Shown: piece after piece, positions 46,479-54,631 of the stretch
Layout of the letters: each line of letters begins with the position of its first letter
How positions within the stretch are numbered: position 1 is the first letter of the stretch
Source of the DNA: Paenibacillus sp. SZ31
GTDB taxonomy: Bacteria; Bacillota; Bacilli; Paenibacillales; Paenibacillaceae
NCBI RefSeq assembly: GCF_012912005.1
Contig: NZ_JABBEA010000004.1
Coordinates: forward strand, 248,001-312,000
DNA: 64,000 bases
Direction of reading: 5' to 3'
Translations under genes and position numbers: made by a program
Notes under the pieces: generated by a model
Databases searched by the model: none
What the model was told of the DNA's origin: nothing
Seen by the model: only the letters and a program-made list of their open reading frames with translations

Positions 46479-46515
46479 AAAAAGATGACGTCTGTAACAA
46501 CAGCGTCATCTTTTT
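46479..46515. terminator. Bidirectional intrinsic terminator
   Basis: AAAAAGATGACG/CGTCATCTTTTT stem with a 13-base loop, between the small acidic protein gene and the convergent MFS gene. Confidence 0.9.
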
Positions 46516-46552
46516 CGTTATCTTTAGTTCACTTTCTATTCCCAATTCAGCT

Positions 46553-47767
46553 TCACCGCTTAGCGGAAACCTTGCCTGCTCCAGGCAGTTTATGATCCAA
46601 CCCCGACCACTTCGCTACAATCGCAGTGATTAACAGCGCAATTCCATTAATGATAAAAATCCAGCGAATCGGCAGCCAGCCACCGAGAACACCACCAATG
46701 ATTGGCCCCGCCATCGTGCCGATCTGGGCAGCGGACTGATTCAAACTAAAGGCTCTACCTCTAAAACTAGATGCAGTAGCCTGCACAATCATGGCGTTAA
46801 TTGCCGGAAATACAGCCGCGAAGAATAAACCATATACAAATCGCAAAATACCAAATCCGATATAACCTGTTGTAAAGAACTGCAGAAGATTCCCTACTGC
46901 CCCACCAACCAGTCCAATGATCAGAACTTTACCGTATCCAATCCTTGAACCAATCTTGCCCCAACGCGGTGCCATAATAACTGTTGCTACACCTACCGCC
47001 GAGAAAATGATACCCGAGCTGAGTGAGGCGCGATCAGGCTGAACGCCCATTTCCATCACGTAGACCGTCAATAGTGGCTCCAGAATCATGACGGAGAACG
47101 TACATATGCCCATCATGCCCAGCACTGTCATAAACAAACGATTCGCTCTCGCTTCACGAATGTCATCCATGACATGGGAACGCGCTTTGTTCCGGTTGAA
47201 GTTCTCTTCTTTTACCCAAAAGGTTGCGATGATCGCGGAGACTAACACTACAATAGCCGAAAACAAAAATGCATTCCGGTTCCCATAATAGTGACTCACC
47301 ACACCACCGATTAACGGTCCAATAATACCACCTGTGGCTCCCGCAGTAGACATGATGCCCAGTGCATACCCTGTCTTCTCTTCAGGTGTATTCGTGCCTA
47401 CAAGAGCAATCGCTGCTGGAACAAATCCTGCAAGCAGGCCCTGGAACAATCGAACAACAATCAGCGAATACGGGTCCTGCACGAAATAATTAATTAAATA
47501 TAAGACGGCAAGGCTGTATCCTGACCGGATGAGCATGGGCTTACGCCCGTATTTGTCAGCCAGTGATCCCCAGAACGGCGACACGAGCGCACTCGCAAGA
47601 AACGTAATGCCGAAGGCCAGTCCCGCCCATAACTCCAGATGATCACGAACCCCCAGATCGGAACTTAGAAACAGGGGTAGAAATGGAATAGAGATCGAAT
47701 ACGCGGTGCTGCAAAAAAATACACCAATCCATAAAATCACCAGATTGCGCTTCCACGAGAAGTTCAT
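46553..47767 (-). CDS. MFS drug exporter, DHA1 type
   Basis: A 404-residue integral membrane protein with twelve predicted segments. The family motif between segments 2 and 3 is SPFWGSLADKYGRKPMLIRSG (near 63-83), and the antiporter motif C is in GIMSTAGATGGIIGPLIGGVV near 135-155. RGRAFSLNQSAAQIGTMAGPIIGG repeats the pattern in the second half. It resembles proton-driven multidrug exporters of the MdtG kind. AAAGGGCG lies about 11 bases before the ATG. The substrate is unknown. Confidence 0.9.
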   Translation of the reverse strand: MNFSWKRNLVILWIGVFFCSTAYSISIPFLPLFLSSDLGVRDHLELWAGLAFGITFLASALVSPFWGSLADKYGRKPMLIRSGYSLAVLYLINYFVQDPYSLIVVRLFQGLLAGFVPAAIALVGTNTPEEKTGYALGIMSTAGATGGIIGPLIGGVVSHYYGNRNAFLFSAIVVLVSAIIATFWVKEENFNRNKARSHVMDDIREARANRLFMTVLGMMGICTFSVMILEPLLTVYVMEMGVQPDRASLSSGIIFSAVGVATVIMAPRWGKIGSRIGYGKVLIIGLVGGAVGNLLQFFTTGYIGFGILRFVYGLFFAAVFPAINAMIVQATASSFRGRAFSLNQSAAQIGTMAGPIIGGVLGGWLPIRWIFIINGIALLITAIVAKWSGLDHKLPGAGKVSAKR

Positions 47768-48022
47768 ATACCCGCACGCCCTTTCCGTTACTGACGTCGG
47801 GACTGCCGTGTATTGGAGCGGACGGAACAGACCCGTCGTCCCCGATGCGGAAGCATTTTCCTTATTTTACACCCATGATTCCACGAAGACCATCCCTTGT
47901 TCACCACAACCACACGTATTGCATTGCCATCCTGTCCATAAAAACGGTATGATAGTTGGGTAAATATCCAAATATGATTTGGAGAAAATATATAATGCAG
48001 AGATGCAAGGAGGAACGTTTTC

Positions 48023-48670
48023 ATGTCTTTACGGTGGAGAAAAAACACTGTGGTTTCGCTGGTTCTCGCGATGCTGCTTATCGTCATTAGTGGTTGTGGA
48101 CGCCCTTCCAGTGGCGCTACGGAAACACCGGCTCCTGTTGAACCAACGGGCCCTAATCCGGTAGCTACCATTGAAATGGCGGATGGACAGAAAATCGTCA
48201 TCGAGCTATATCCGGAAATTGCCCCCAATACGGTGAACAATTTTATTTCACTAGCGAACCAGGGCTTTTATGACGGCCTGATCTTTCACCGGGTCATTCC
48301 CGGCTTTATGATTCAGGGTGGTGATCCAGATGGCAACGGTTCAGGAGGCCCTGGATACACGATTAAGGGTGAATTTACATCTAATGGTCACAAAAACCAC
48401 CTGAATCATACGCGTGGGGTTATCTCCATGGCGCGTACAAATGATTTGGATTCTGCTGGCTCCCAATTCTTCATTATGCTAGCTGACGCGGATTACCTGG
48501 ATAACGCATATGCCACCTTTGGCAAGGTAACAGAAGGTATGGAAGTCGTTGATGGTATAGCAGCTCAAGAAATAGGTGGAGCTGACAAACCGGTTGCCGA
48601 TCAAGTCATGAAAAAAGTTACGGTAGATACCCATGGTCTGGAGTATCCAGAGCCGGTAAAAGTGCCTTAA
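48023..48670 (+). CDS. Lipoprotein cyclophilin-type peptidyl-prolyl isomerase
   Basis: A 215-residue exported protein with a lipobox LIVISGC (Cys near residue 25), then a short Pro-rich linker and a cyclophilin domain from about 48. Catalytic and binding residues are visible in GLIFHRVIPGFMIQGGDPDGNG near 85-106, SMARTNDLDSAGSQFFIM near 135-152 and YATFGKVTEGMEVVDGI near 162-178. It would speed folding of exported proteins at the membrane-wall interface, next to PrsA-type factors. A GGAGGAA site precedes the ATG. It stands alone with its own terminator. Confidence 0.92.
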   Translation: MSLRWRKNTVVSLVLAMLLIVISGCGRPSSGATETPAPVEPTGPNPVATIEMADGQKIVIELYPEIAPNTVNNFISLANQGFYDGLIFHRVIPGFMIQGGDPDGNGSGGPGYTIKGEFTSNGHKNHLNHTRGVISMARTNDLDSAGSQFFIMLADADYLDNAYATFGKVTEGMEVVDGIAAQEIGGADKPVADQVMKKVTVDTHGLEYPEPVKVP

Positions 48671-48743
48671 TCAGCTGCTTAGCCAAACAGATGAAACCTC
48701 ATTTTTATATCTCATTAATGAGTTAATGAACTGCTAAACAAAT

Positions 48744-48784
48744 AAAAGCTCTGACCTATGCGAATGTCGCAAGGCAGAGCTTTA
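48744..48784 (+). terminator. Intrinsic terminator
   Basis: AAAGCTCTG.CCT.GCGA pairs with TCGC.AGG.CAGAGCTTT and is followed by T-rich sequence, downstream of the cyclophilin gene. Confidence 0.87.
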
Positions 48785-48852
48785 TTTATTGAATTTAATG
48801 ATAGCGGTTACATAACTGACTTTATAAAAAAGGACCTCTTCCGGCATCATCC

Positions 48853-48963
48853 TCAATACATCCATCCCATCAAACGTAACCAGCCGATAATCGCAATCCA
48901 TAACGGGAAGCTAAAGGCAACGCCCCATGCAAGCCCTTTCAGTAAACTACGGTTTACTTCCAC
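48853..48963 (-). CDS. Very small membrane protein
   Basis: A 36-residue open frame that is easily missed. It starts at a GTG with GAAAGGAG 9 bases upstream and encodes one hydrophobic helix (LAWGVAFSFPLWIAIIGWLR) with a basic N-terminus and Trp-rich end. The combination of a good ribosome site, membrane-like composition and isolation from larger genes suggests a real small protein. Function is unknown. Confidence 0.55.
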   Translation of the reverse strand: MEVNRSLLKGLAWGVAFSFPLWIAIIGWLRLMGWMY

Positions 48964-49163
48964 GAACAACGACTCCTTTCTTCAGGGAATAGTCGCAGTA
49001 TCGGTATTATTATATGATTTTATACCCGTTTTCATTCGTCACGCATACCCCGTTTTCCTGCTTTTGTTCCGCAGATTCATGGAATGAATTCCGGGAACCT
49101 GATATACTATGACTACTGTATGATAAATGGAACCTGATTCATGTTTGGAAAGGAGATTTTCCT

Positions 49164-49427
49164 ATGGCAAAATCCAAAAAACGCACTCCTGCACCCAAAG
49201 CAGCAGTAGCACAGGATAAACCCACAACACTGAAAGATCTACTTAGCAGTGATGTGTTAGAAAAGCTGAAAGCTCAGGCAGATGAGGCAAAAGCTGCCGA
49301 AGCAGCAGTTAAAGAGCAGGAACGTCAGCAAGCAGAAGAAGCTCGCCAAGCGGAGCAAAAGCGCCGGGATAACGACTTCGAATATTTGCTCAATAACAGC
49401 ACAATAGACTGGAAGAAACATAAGTAA
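49164..49427 (+). CDS. yqkE: YqkE family protein
   Basis: An 87-residue protein matching the DUF3886 family (B. subtilis YqkE). A basic start leads to TTLKDLLSSDVLEKLKAQADE, a long charged coiled-coil (EAAVKEQERQQAEEARQAEQKRR) and the conserved end DFEYLLNNSTIDWKKHK. The role of the family is unknown. AAAGGAG precedes the ATG with 9-base spacing. Confidence 0.85.
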   Translation: MAKSKKRTPAPKAAVAQDKPTTLKDLLSSDVLEKLKAQADEAKAAEAAVKEQERQQAEEARQAEQKRRDNDFEYLLNNSTIDWKKHK

Positions 49428-49511
49428 ACCAGGGCATGACCTAGGGGTGTCTCCTATCACACATGCCAAAATAATATTACACCAGACAGATCATGAAGAT
49501 GATCTGCTCCC

Positions 49512-49545
49512 AGAACAGGGCCGCATTGCGGGCCTGTTCTTTTTG
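49512..49545 (+). terminator. Intrinsic terminator
   Basis: AGAACAGG.CCGC/GCGG.CCTGTTCT stem followed by TTTT, downstream of the YqkE gene. Confidence 0.92.
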
Positions 49546-49633
49546 ATATAGACACATATTGATTCACCAGTCTTGAGCCGGGTATGTAGAAGTAGAAGGT
49601 ACAACGATAATCTATACGATGGAGGGATCAGAG

Positions 49634-50428
49634 ATGACAGAACAACGTTTGGAAGGCAAAGTAGCGATTGTAACCGGAGGTGGATCGGGTATTGGTCAGG
49701 CTACCGCTATTCGTTTCGCCGAGCACGGAGCCAAAGTGTACATGCTGGATCGTACACCCGAAAATGCAGAGGAAACGAAGCAGACCATTGAAAAGGCTGG
49801 CGGAGAAGCGTATGTGATCGAATGTGATATCTCCAAACCGGATAACGTGCAGAAGGCGATCAATCAGGCTGCGGCTGAAGCAGGTAAACTGGATATCATA
49901 TTTGCGAATGCTGGCATTAACGGAACGATGGCCCCGATTGAAACGATGGAAATCGAGGACTGGGACCAGACGATGGAGATCAATATGCGCGGAACCTTCG
50001 CAACCGTCAAATATGCCATCCCCCATCTGAAAGAACATGGCGGCAGTATCATTATTACCAGTTCCATCAATGGTAACCGGGTCTTCTCAGGTATCGGGTT
50101 CTCTGCATACGCTTCCAGCAAAGCGGGACAAACTGCGTTTACCAAGATGGCTGCACTGGAGCTGGCTCGTTATAAGATCCGTGTAAACGCCGTCTGCCCA
50201 GGTGCCATCGATACCAACATTGATGATAATACCTATCCGTCAGATGATCTGAAAGAAGTACAGATTCCCGTTGAATTCCCTGAAGGTCATGAACATCCGC
50301 TTAAGGGCGAACCCGGAACGTCGAAGCAAGTGGCGAACCTCGTTCTGTTCCTCGCTTCCGATGAAGCCTCTCATGTTACAGGTACACGAATCTACGTGGA
50401 TGGTGCGGAATCTCTGCTCCGTGGATAA
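49634..50428 (+). CDS. SDR family oxidoreductase
   Basis: A 264-residue short-chain dehydrogenase. The cofactor motif TGGGSGIG is at residues 14-21, followed by an acidic end of the second strand (MLDRTPENAE) that favours NAD. The structural motif is FANAGING near 88-95. The catalytic set is Asn near 115, Ser in ITSSINGN near 144, and Tyr/Lys in FSAYASSKAGQ near 158-162. GGAGGGATCAGAG precedes the ATG at 49634. A short insertion (DNTYPSDDLKEVQIPVEFPEGHEH, near 200-225) is characteristic of a Bacillus/Paenibacillus subgroup whose substrate is unknown. Confidence 0.92.
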   Translation: MTEQRLEGKVAIVTGGGSGIGQATAIRFAEHGAKVYMLDRTPENAEETKQTIEKAGGEAYVIECDISKPDNVQKAINQAAAEAGKLDIIFANAGINGTMAPIETMEIEDWDQTMEINMRGTFATVKYAIPHLKEHGGSIIITSSINGNRVFSGIGFSAYASSKAGQTAFTKMAALELARYKIRVNAVCPGAIDTNIDDNTYPSDDLKEVQIPVEFPEGHEHPLKGEPGTSKQVANLVLFLASDEASHVTGTRIYVDGAESLLRG

Positions 50429-50468
50429 AAATATAAATAAGCGTTGGCCCAATTCAGGGACAACGCCC

Positions 50469-50520
50469 AAACATCCCGCAAGCGATCTGAGTTGGTCAGA
50501 TTACTGCGAGATGTTTTATT
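50469..50520. terminator. Bidirectional intrinsic terminator
   Basis: AAACATC.CGCA/TGCG.GATGTTT stem with an additional inner GATCTGA/TCAGATT stem, then TTATTT. It lies between the convergent SDR and YwaF-like genes. Confidence 0.8.
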
Positions 50521-50566
50521 TCTAAAGGATCATGATACGAAGCAGGCGCAAGTACAAGGATCACCA

Positions 50567-51328
50567 CTATACCGAGGAGCTTTTACCTTTTTTCACACGA
50601 TGATTCAAACGGTCTGGGATGGCGAAAAGCACAATGTACATCAGCGAGAACAAGACCAGCGCCAGTATCTCTTCCCCAAGGATATACACGGGATAAGGAC
50701 CTAGCATATCCAGCACCGAGGGTGTACTCGGCTTGTATCTCAAGAACATGTAATTCGCATCAAGCAAGACATCCACAACGTATACAATGAGTGCCGCTAC
50801 ATTAACAAAGATCATCGAACCCGCCACAGATCTCCAGCTAGGTCGCAGTTGTTCCACCCACGTCATGTAGAGTAAAGCCAAAATGATACAGGCATGAGCG
50901 ACGAAAAATTGAATTAATCGAAAGTGCGCGTAACCATAACCCAGATTAGGCGTCAGAATCGCCATAAGGGCTCCTGCGATGCCTGCAAATAACAGTGCAG
51001 AATGTAACCAACGACTGCGTGTGAGTAATAATACCCCCGATAATAACAAAGACAAACTGCATAGTTCGAGTGGCAGAGACGTCTGCAGGCTCCATATCCC
51101 TCCATACACATACCAGAGTTGCAGCACGATTTCACAGGCAAACATGATACAGGCTAGAACAATCCGCAGTGTGCGGCGTGCCCTCTCTGACCATGACCGA
51201 AGATGGTGTCGAAGCAAAAACATCAGGAGAATCAATACTGTAATTAAGCTAATGGAAACGATATGTGAAGTGGAGAACAGAATAAACGGCTCTGCATCAT
51301 AAGGGTCCAGCCATGGTGGATACGCCAT
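50567..51328 (-). CDS. YwaF/TIGR02206 family membrane protein
   Basis: A 253-residue integral membrane protein with about seven segments. Family traits include FSTSHIVSISLITVLIL near the start, LQTSLPLELCSLSLLLSGVLLL near 85-105, MAILTPNLGYGYAHFRLIQFFVAHACI near 122-148 and LGPYPVYILGEEILALVLFSL near 205-225. This corresponds to the TIGR02206 (YwaF) family of unknown function. A GGAGAGAAGAG site precedes the ATG. A cluster of Lys/Arg residues forms the cytoplasmic end. Confidence 0.85.
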   Translation of the reverse strand: MAYPPWLDPYDAEPFILFSTSHIVSISLITVLILLMFLLRHHLRSWSERARRTLRIVLACIMFACEIVLQLWYVYGGIWSLQTSLPLELCSLSLLLSGVLLLTRSRWLHSALLFAGIAGALMAILTPNLGYGYAHFRLIQFFVAHACIILALLYMTWVEQLRPSWRSVAGSMIFVNVAALIVYVVDVLLDANYMFLRYKPSTPSVLDMLGPYPVYILGEEILALVLFSLMYIVLFAIPDRLNHRVKKGKSSSV

Positions 51329-51452
51329 ACATCTCTTCTCTCCTTTGCGATCATCTCACCAACATTATCTCTCTTTAATGTTAACTTTTTCATTTTGCCA
51401 CTGAATGAAAGAGCTGTCCAGTTGGAATTCTAAATAAGGATTGTTATTTAAA

Positions 51453-51470
51453 TATCTTTATGTTAAGATA
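51453..51470 (+). promoter_or_regulatory. Palindrome upstream of the ring-cleaving dioxygenase gene
   Basis: TATCTT-6-AAGATA, similar in form to the ATCT/AGAT-type operators of MhqR-like MarR repressors that control such dioxygenases in Bacillus. The assignment is tentative. Confidence 0.45.
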
Positions 51471-51492
51471 ATTTCAGAACCAAAACAAACGA

Positions 51493-51507
51493 AAAGTTAG
51501 TAACTTT
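51493..51507 (+). promoter_or_regulatory. Perfect 15-bp palindrome upstream of the dioxygenase gene
   Basis: AAAGTTAgTAACTTT is fully symmetric and lies about 52 bp before the dioxygenase start codon, near the expected promoter. It has the size of an operator for a HxlR/YodB- or MarR-type repressor. Confidence 0.55.
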
Positions 51508-51559
51508 CTTAACCGAAATAAAATATATCGTACTCAAAACCTAACTAGGAGGAATTATT

Positions 51560-52534
51560 ATGCAAATCAAAGGACTTCACCACGTATCTGCCCTAACAGC
51601 ACACGCCGATCAGAACTATCGTTTCTATACCAATATCATGGGTCTGCGCTTGATCAAGAAAACAGTCAACCAGGACGATGTGTCCGTCTACCATCTCTTC
51701 TATGGCGATGAGAAAGGTAATCCGGGTACCGAGCTTACCTTCTTCGAAATTCCGATGGCAGGACAGACTCGTGAAGGCGTGAACAGCATTTCAGCAACGT
51801 CACTGCGTGTGCCAAGTGATGCGGCACTTACGTACTGGCAGCAGCGTTTTGACGAATTCGAAGTTGATCATGGAGAGATTGTTGAACGCGGTGGTCGTGC
51901 CACGCTCTCATTCACGGACTTTGAAGGACAACGTTTGATTCTGGTTTCGGATGAAAAAAATACAGGTGTCGCTGGTGGTAAACCATGGGATCAGAGCCCT
52001 GTGCCTGCCGAGTATGGCATTGTAGGTCTTGGCCCCATCCATCTCACGGTACAAGACGCCTCCCTCACTGCACCGGTTCTCACCGAACTGCTTGGTTTCA
52101 GAGCAAAAGGAAGTTACCCTGCCTTTACTCCAGGTCAACCTGATGTACTCGTTTTTGAATCCGGTGAAGGTGGCAGTGGCTCCGAGGTGCATGTTGAAGA
52201 ACGTAACGATCTTGCACAAGAACGCCCTGGACGTGGCAGCGTGCACCATGTTGCGTTCCGTGTGGACAATGAGGAAGAACTGAGACAATGGGTGGAACGT
52301 GTTCATAACTTCCAATTCCCAAGCTCCGGTTTTGTAGACCGCTTCTACTTCCGCTCCCTGTATTTCCGTGAAGCGAACGGTATTCTGTTCGAGCTGGCAA
52401 CCGATGGTCCGGGATTTGATACAGACGAAGAATTGGCACATCTGGGAGAATCACTTGCCTTGCCGCCATTCCTCGAAGGTCGCCGTGCCGAGATTGAAGC
52501 TAATCTTAAACCGCTAGACACCGTCATCCGTTAA
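51560..52534 (+). CDS. Ring-cleaving dioxygenase, MhqO/MhqA-like (VOC)
   Basis: A 324-residue protein with two vicinal-oxygen-chelate modules. The N-terminal half starts IKGLHHVSALTAHADQNYRFY with the metal His near residue 8. The second half has PIHLTVQDASLTAPVL near 160, RGSVHHVAFRVDNEEE near 225 with another His, and FREANGILFELATDGPGF near 270 with the Glu ligand. This matches the glyoxalase-fold dioxygenases MhqO/MhqE/MhqA, which open hydroquinone or catechol rings and protect against quinones. A strong AGGAGGAATTATT site precedes the ATG. Two palindromes upstream suggest induction by quinone-type compounds. The substrate is inferred. Confidence 0.88.
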   Translation: MQIKGLHHVSALTAHADQNYRFYTNIMGLRLIKKTVNQDDVSVYHLFYGDEKGNPGTELTFFEIPMAGQTREGVNSISATSLRVPSDAALTYWQQRFDEFEVDHGEIVERGGRATLSFTDFEGQRLILVSDEKNTGVAGGKPWDQSPVPAEYGIVGLGPIHLTVQDASLTAPVLTELLGFRAKGSYPAFTPGQPDVLVFESGEGGSGSEVHVEERNDLAQERPGRGSVHHVAFRVDNEEELRQWVERVHNFQFPSSGFVDRFYFRSLYFREANGILFELATDGPGFDTDEELAHLGESLALPPFLEGRRAEIEANLKPLDTVIR

Positions 52535-52571
52535 TTTCACATGACCAACGTGGTTTAAACTGAATAAACAT

Positions 52572-52639
52572 AAAAACGATTATCACAATGTGTGTGATGG
52601 ACTTGATCCAGCAACATCATCGTTGATAATCGTTTTTTT
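52572..52639. terminator. Bidirectional intrinsic terminator
   Basis: AAAACGATTATCA/TGATAATCGTTTT with a 38-base loop and runs of T, between the dioxygenase and the convergent stalk-domain gene. Confidence 0.8.
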
Positions 52640-52648
52640 ACGTCTATT

Positions 52649-53356
52649 TTATTTAACCAAATACGATGTTGTAAGCGGCACAAACAGCGATGAACCTGGA
52701 TCTTCTGAAACAATCTCAACAAAAACAGCTTCAGTGCCTGATACATCCACGTCCAGGCTTACCAAGCCGCTTCCCGGCGCTAAACTTAGCTTTTTGAGAA
52801 CCGTATTGTCCTGGTTAATTACCTGTATCTCCTGATTACCTTGAAGAGCGGCCAGTTCCAGATGCAGGGAAGAATACGTTTTGCCCGTCATGATCTGGAA
52901 GTCGTTCCCTTGCTTCACGGAATCCGTATGCAGATATACATCTTTATAATCCTTGCCTTTGTAAGTGGTCTCCGCAGGATCTTTAGTATGCCATGCGGAT
53001 GTCCCAAGTACAGATGTTCCGAGTGAACTGAGCGTAAGTTTATCGGTTTCAGATGGCGAGGAACCATTATTCCCACCAATCAACACCGAAGAGGTTGCAC
53101 TGTCATAAGTGATCTCTGTCCCAAGTAATGAACCCACCGCACGCACAGGTAAATAAGTCGTCCCATTGTACGTGATGGGCAACACTGTTTTACCATTTGC
53201 ATCTTTGGCTGTCACCTTAGCACCATTCATTTTCAGCGTAATCTTGCTGTTCAAATAAGCTTTAATTGGTTCCAGCCCTGTTGCTGCGAGTGCACCTGTC
53301 CCGATTCCAAGCGCTAATGTGCCTACCATTAAACCCAGTACAACCTTCTTCTTCAT
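52649..53356 (-). CDS. Secreted stalk-domain (copper amine oxidase N-like) protein
   Basis: A 235-residue exported protein. The signal peptide ends near GALAATG (residue 26). Residues 35-95 form a copper-amine-oxidase N-terminal-like stalk domain (NSKITLKMNGAKVTAKDANG, TYNGTTYLPVRAVGSLLGTEITYDSATSSVLIGG). The C-terminal half is a beta-rich domain (TYSSLHLELAALQGNQEIQVI, SGLVSLDVDVSGTEAVFVEIV) resembling the NPCBM-like region often paired with it. AGGAGGG lies 6 bases before the ATG at 53354. It probably sits on the cell surface; ligand unknown. Confidence 0.85.
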   Translation of the reverse strand: MKKKVVLGLMVGTLALGIGTGALAATGLEPIKAYLNSKITLKMNGAKVTAKDANGKTVLPITYNGTTYLPVRAVGSLLGTEITYDSATSSVLIGGNNGSSPSETDKLTLSSLGTSVLGTSAWHTKDPAETTYKGKDYKDVYLHTDSVKQGNDFQIMTGKTYSSLHLELAALQGNQEIQVINQDNTVLKKLSLAPGSGLVSLDVDVSGTEAVFVEIVSEDPGSSLFVPLTTSYLVK

Positions 53357-53469
53357 CAAAATCCCTCCTGAACGTTAAATGAGTTGTCCTTTATACATTT
53401 AAACGACTAAAGTGATCATGTCAATTATTCCCTGCATTTTTAGTACACATTTCCTATGTCTGGGCAGCA

Positions 53470-53508
53470 CAAAACGAGGCTGTATGTCACGATTTTTTTC
53501 AGCCTCGT
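53470..53508 (-). terminator. Intrinsic terminator
   Basis: ACGAGGCTG/CAGCCTCGT stem; leftward it is followed by TTTTG. It ends the gene at 53570-54415. Confidence 0.75.
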
Positions 53509-53569
53509 CCTTTTCCCCATTGTCCGCAAAGGCAGAAAGGAGATATTCTGTTCAACTGTTCACTAAATC

Positions 53570-54415
53570 TCAATCAAAGGATTCATAATATTCTTCTTCA
53601 TATATTTCCATGCTGTACTTCAGATCTGCGGCCTTCCATTCGCCATCTTGATACGCATAAGCAAATGTCAGATCACCAGCGTATAGACCCAAACCATAAG
53701 ATCCTGCTGCTGATACGACAAGCTTACCATCCTCCACACTGTAATACGTCACTCCACCGAATCCCAACTCTTCGTTATATTCGCCACCACTTGTGTCTTC
53801 CTCGATCCGTGAAGGCTCTGCTTGAACGCCATCAACGGTGACATCAACATCCACACGGTCTGATCTAACCGTAACTTTCGACTGCACATGCTGCTTCACG
53901 ATCTCATCGAGAGATTGCATCTTCATCTCTTCCAGCGTCACCGGATTAATAATACGTGCTTGTCCCAAATAAATACCTGTTCCATGACCTTCCGTGTACA
54001 GAACAACAATCTCTTTCTGTCCGTCTCCGTTCAGATCCAGCTCGTGTACTTCGGGCTTGTAAGACCCGCCTTCTCCTTGCCAATCACTAAATTCTCGTGT
54101 CTTGCCGTCCACTTCCAAAATCATTCCGTTATATATATATCCTGAACCCTCAACTTTCATAGGGTATAATCTAATATTCTCATTTTCCGAAGCAACTGAA
54201 ACGTACTGCTCTTTAACGGAAATAGACTCTTTAATTGTATTCGCTGCGTCATGCATTTTATCTATATTGGAAGCCTCGACCACTTCGGTCTGGCTGGATT
54301 GATCATCTATGTTAAGCTGTTTTTGCGATTCATTCATGGTTCTGGCAGCTGAAGTTGTACTAATCGTAGCTACCGCCAAAATAATCATCAGCAGGATACC
54401 TGTCCAAGTTTTCAA
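53570..54415 (-). CDS. Exported hypothetical protein with FG-GAP-like segment
   Basis: A 281-residue protein starting at a TTG (54413-54415) with AAGGAG 9 bases upstream; 20 further in-frame codons upstream are unlikely to be used. A hydrophobic segment near residues 5-23 (GILLMIILAVATISTTSA) is a signal peptide or anchor. The extracellular part includes ELDLNGDGQKEIVVLYTEGHGTG near 125-147, a calcium-binding FG-GAP-like motif, and a C-terminal region rich in Tyr, Gly and Glu (GGVTYYSVEDGKLVVSAAGSYG). No full family match is recognised. Confidence 0.68.
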   Translation of the reverse strand: MKTWTGILLMIILAVATISTTSAARTMNESQKQLNIDDQSSQTEVVEASNIDKMHDAANTIKESISVKEQYVSVASENENIRLYPMKVEGSGYIYNGMILEVDGKTREFSDWQGEGGSYKPEVHELDLNGDGQKEIVVLYTEGHGTGIYLGQARIINPVTLEEMKMQSLDEIVKQHVQSKVTVRSDRVDVDVTVDGVQAEPSRIEEDTSGGEYNEELGFGGVTYYSVEDGKLVVSAAGSYGLGLYAGDLTFAYAYQDGEWKAADLKYSMEIYEEEYYESFD

Positions 54416-54589
54416 TATACTGGGCTCCTTCTTCTGTTGTGATAATCCTATTATATCTTCATTTATCGCCTGCAAGTTGCGAATTTGTTAATCTTTCAAA
54501 AAAAATCTTTACATATTTCTCTTTTCACGAAAGAACGTTCGGCTTTAACCAGAATAAGCAAATTCTCAAGGCAACATTATTTTTAAAAA

Positions 54590-54631
54590 GCAAAAAAAAT
54601 TCCGAACACAGCTTAAGGCTGCATCCGGAAT
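54590..54631 (-). terminator. Intrinsic terminator overlapping the chemoreceptor stop codon
   Basis: Leftward, ATTCCG.CAGC pairs with GCTG.CGGAAT and is followed by eight T. The stem includes the last codons of the gene ending at 54613. Confidence 0.82.

Noticed and set aside
48758..49087. Plus-strand open frame of 109 codons
   Set aside because: It begins inside a terminator, has no ribosome site and overlaps a better-supported small gene on the other strand.
49573..49791. Open frame overlapping the SDR gene start
   Set aside because: Different frame from the SDR gene, no ribosome site, and Arg/Tyr/Ser-rich composition typical of a shadow frame.
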